A model generated the notes under the pieces. The model was not told the origin of the DNA. It saw nothing but the letters and a program-made list of their open reading frames with translations, and made no database searches. From contig NZ_QKTW01000009.1 in NCBI RefSeq assembly GCF_003236175.1, positions 218,128 through 282,127 of the forward strand: DNA of 64,000 bases. The letters run 5' to 3'. Source of the DNA: Taibaiella soli (GTDB lineage: Bacteria > Bacteroidota > Bacteroidia > Chitinophagales > Chitinophagaceae). The position numbers and the translations under genes are program-made. Shown piece after piece: positions 63,101 through 64,000 of the stretch; positions within the stretch are counted from its first letter, which is position 1, and each line of letters starts with the position of its first letter.

Positions 63101-63167
63101 GTGCACTTGCTCTTGCCAAAACAACGGAACATGCTGCTGTAATAAGCAGATTGTACCACTTCCTCAT
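60153..63167 (-). CDS. Secreted S8 (subtilisin-family) protease with T9SS type A domain
   Basis: 1004 aa. A signal peptide (MRKWYNLLITAACSVVLARASAQ) and a propeptide of about 110 residues precede the catalytic domain. The triad is in GITDTYFD (Asp), DKHGVMVATIAAG (His) and the AWGTSFATPFVSGTAALM block (Ser); the oxyanion Asn region is SCFSAGNGSS. Residues 460-900 are beta-rich accessory modules of unknown type. The last 80 (KLGVYPNPVNTGTIYAV to APVKFVVTR) are the T9SS sorting domain. It is probably released to or held at the surface to degrade protein. Confidence 0.92.
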   Translation of the reverse strand: MRKWYNLLITAACSVVLARASAQTTRMLISIDNTRLQPTVLQRGDRTVVSFNNAEIDNIFARYTIGKFQQAYPSAPESYLKNIWVVEVSSPKLLEDLKNYNADLFPYAKIENEATTLYSPNDYGYPGVGTGQTDLDLIRAKDAWDITKGDSSVLIGITDTYFDTTNPDLISKFARIRYNGGAPDKHGVMVATIAAGRTDNNAGFASIGYNCKMDISGNMYDDEMLQMSADGVPVINGSWFNNCSYDVIQQGVYTSIYENGTVSCFSAGNGSSTCGAANAYAFPGAYDHNICVTSVGSQFPVGTYNYNYGGTVTGWSWNDVHNRVIGFPATDYSHYDKVDICAPGHGVSSGTLSPANPNGFQAYNAWGTSFATPFVSGTAALMISANKALSPYQIEYILKKTAAKIDTIPQNLAYAGMLGSGRLDAGSAVAMASSLNVNDPATASMFVAGIDITTTCTPAALPNGTLPKLKPTVVNGTAPFTYNWEAIPGNAAQLNNYSAEQPNVVSLISGNVLWYRLTVYDNSPVQKVASKIIKVTLTNTGNYDLSIRDSYHDNYDAINLQDSLDNRNWNLWRSPDIWNRQQNDTITLHQPANYAAANNYINVRVHNTGCQASPVTTGNSRQKLRLYWSFPSTSHNWTTDFNSSFTYTNAGNATIACGGEITTTPIDIPVIQPGKDTVIRLAWHPVNYAIAAPKAQEGNLSLLARISTYGNNGVDQGPGITETTRTPVNMRNSNNLAINNLVKVSIDSNTLVNSTAFYLVNPYTSSTTMNFNLNAMKDVYKYMSGDFKSLMTIRVYLGNLYARWVSGGRQGKYLGYDDNLKYVSFTDVSNASLKNIQMNANEHVFTVIEIGVKTLPFVNLPANLNEFMLTQYNATTNERIGSIDFEVYYNSAVNSPAIYKGGDDSETPTAVANVEQGNGKLGVYPNPVNTGTIYAVFSGNKAIDNTTVTVMDVTGRTIFTQNASRLEPRQPMAIPVDNIANGVYYLRVTGKQQTFAPVKFVVTR

Positions 63168-63718
63168 AAAAAAGGTTTAAAAAATTAATAACTCCCCTTG
63201 CGTATTCTGTTATGAAGACACAACAGTTTTCCCTGGGCATGTTAATGCCCAAAAATTTTTAATAAAAAACTGTAAATAAGCAGGTATGCAATAGCCCTCC
63301 CCAGAGCTGCTACACATGGTAGCGCATGCAAACTTTCTGTGCTTTCCGACTTTGAATAGGAGTCGCCTTTTTTAGAGCTGGCGGTCGTAGCTCGCTTCTT
63401 TTAAATAGATGATGGCACTTTGAAAAATCAGGAGTAAGTCGTTTAAAACTGTTATGAATCGATCCCCCAACCGGTTCATAAAACGTCCTCCCGGAACTCT
63501 TTGTAAGTGCCAAAGTAGTAAATAGTTTGTTAACGGCAATGATTTTTTCAAAAAAATTTCAAAAAAATAAAAATCCTTTGTCTCTGAAAACAAAGGAGTC
63601 AAGTCTTGATGAATCGTCTGATGTTTCGCCGGAAGCTATACCAGTAAAAGGATTAGTATATATTACGGGTTGATTTAGTTGGCTGGAAAATGGCCAGTAG
63701 GGCCAACTATCGTATATG
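63168..63718. other. 551-bp intergenic region with two hairpins
   Basis: No supported gene lies here. TGGGCAT-GTTA-ATGCCCA (63234-63251) lies within the subtilase 5' region, and TCCTTTGT/ACAAAGGA (63574-63597) is followed on the minus strand by a long T run. Short ORFs at 63310-63602 are low-complexity and unconvincing. Confidence 0.5.
63574..63597 (-). terminator. Leftward terminator beside the IS3 element
   Basis: 8-bp stem (63574-63581 with 63590-63597), 8-nt loop, followed leftwards by TTTTTATTTTTTTG on the minus strand. It would stop transcription coming out of the IS element. Confidence 0.7.
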
Positions 63719-64000
63719 TGAATAGTCCTGAAAAAAGTTGACGGATTTTAAATAGTCCCGGTTGCCTCAAGTGGCCGGGATTTTTTATGCACCTGTTGTG
63801 GCGTTTTCATGCCTAAAGAAAGATGAGGTCGTCGATTGTTGTACAAATCTACAGCTTGTTCTGTCAATGGTATCGCTAACTTTTTATTTGGCAACGTAGC
63901 GCCTAAACCAAATTCATCTTTTAGGATTCTATTCATTCGCTCTGCTAATGCGTTCTCGTAAGGATCGCCGTTTTGAGTCATACTTAGTCTTAAACCGTTG
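63719..64000 (-). mobile_element. IS3-family insertion sequence, 3' end (partial)
   Basis: The left boundary is taken at TGAATAGTCCTGAAAAAAG (63719), which has the TG terminus and layout of an IS3-type inverted repeat, 29 bases beyond the transposase stop. The rest of the element, including the other inverted repeat, lies beyond the window. Confidence 0.6.
63748..64000 (-). CDS. IS3-family transposase OrfB, C-terminal part
   Basis: Integrase-core (rve) transposase fragment, open at the right edge. The frame runs from before 64000 through LRLSMTQNGDPYENALAERM, then NRILKDEFGL with the catalytic Glu in the NALAER block, and ends in YNNRRPHLSLGMKTPQQVH, the standard OrfB C-terminus. The ATG at 63981 is internal, not the start. 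A TCCCGG/CCGGGA hairpin (63755-63780) overlaps the end of the gene. Confidence 0.9.
   Translation of the reverse strand, partial: NGLRLSMTQNGDPYENALAERMNRILKDEFGLGATLPNKKLAIPLTEQAVDLYNNRRPHLSLGMKTPQQVHKKSRPLEATGTI

Noticed and set aside
63310..63602. 67-aa and 76-aa minus-strand ORFs near the IS element
   Set aside because: They overlap each other, have no recognisable motif, and cross a terminator hairpin.
1..64000. CRISPR array or rRNA operon
   Set aside because: No regularly spaced direct repeats and no rRNA-like sequence were seen on either strand.

Overview
The window looks like a chromosomal segment of a Bacteroidota bacterium, probably Chitinophagales/Chitinophagaceae-like. The evidence is several secreted proteins with type IX secretion (T9SS) C-terminal sorting domains and a CHU_C-type terminus, HmuY-family heme proteins, DUF6029 beside a TlpA-like thioredoxin, BtrH-like and GtrA proteins, and promoters of the Bacteroidota TAnnTTTG type a few bases before start codons. 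Shine-Dalgarno sites are almost absent.

Region 1 (1195-15265) is a 14 kb integrative element in the 3' end of a CAU-anticodon tRNA gene. A 15-bp direct repeat (1195-1209 and 15251-15265) marks its ends. A 20-bp candidate integrase arm site (18/20 identical) lies inside each end. The original tRNA terminator was pushed to the far left end. The element carries a tyrosine recombinase and a P4/D5-type primase, each broken by one apparent 1-bp frameshift, small HTH and RHH regulators, and a five-gene minus-strand cassette. The cassette order is C5-cytosine methyltransferase, a 993-aa protein with both a MORC/MutL-like and a histidine-kinase-like GHKL ATPase, a receiver-domain protein, an OLD-like AAA/TOPRIM ATPase, and Vsr. 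The first four reading frames are tightly packed or overlapping and the fifth overlaps by one base. I read it as a restriction/defence island in which an apparent phosphorelay is wired into a cytosine-methylation system; this is the strongest candidate for an under-described system here.

Region 2 (15.4-25.1 kb) has a HAD phosphatase, a roughly 200-nt candidate structured RNA, and a heme-uptake operon: T9SS-secreted HmuY, HmuT-like lipoprotein, FecCD permease, ATPase, HemS-like factor, a small Cys protein, TonB receptor, and a second HmuY as a lipoprotein. A CRP-type palindrome follows, then a secreted DNRLRE/CHU_C protein (25.3-27.4 kb).

Region 3 (27.8-33.9 kb, minus) is a CzcCBA-type metal efflux operon with a small exported protein at its head. 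Region 4 (34-43.5 kb) holds Nif3, a coiled-coil zinc-ribbon protein, a BtrH-like pair, GtrA, exported proteins, prfB without the usual frameshift, and an ABC exporter. Region 5 (43.9-55 kb) holds an XRE regulator with repeated upstream sites, a large T9SS protein, an NTF2-like protein, an alpha/beta hydrolase with a duplicated N-terminal domain, class I fructose-bisphosphatase, CorA, a Nudix hydrolase and another ABC exporter.

Region 6 (55-64 kb) has a REP-associated transposase flanked by two pairs of palindromes and interrupted by another palindrome, then nadB, DUF6029, a TlpA-like thioredoxin, a T9SS subtilase, and the end of an IS3-family element running off the window.
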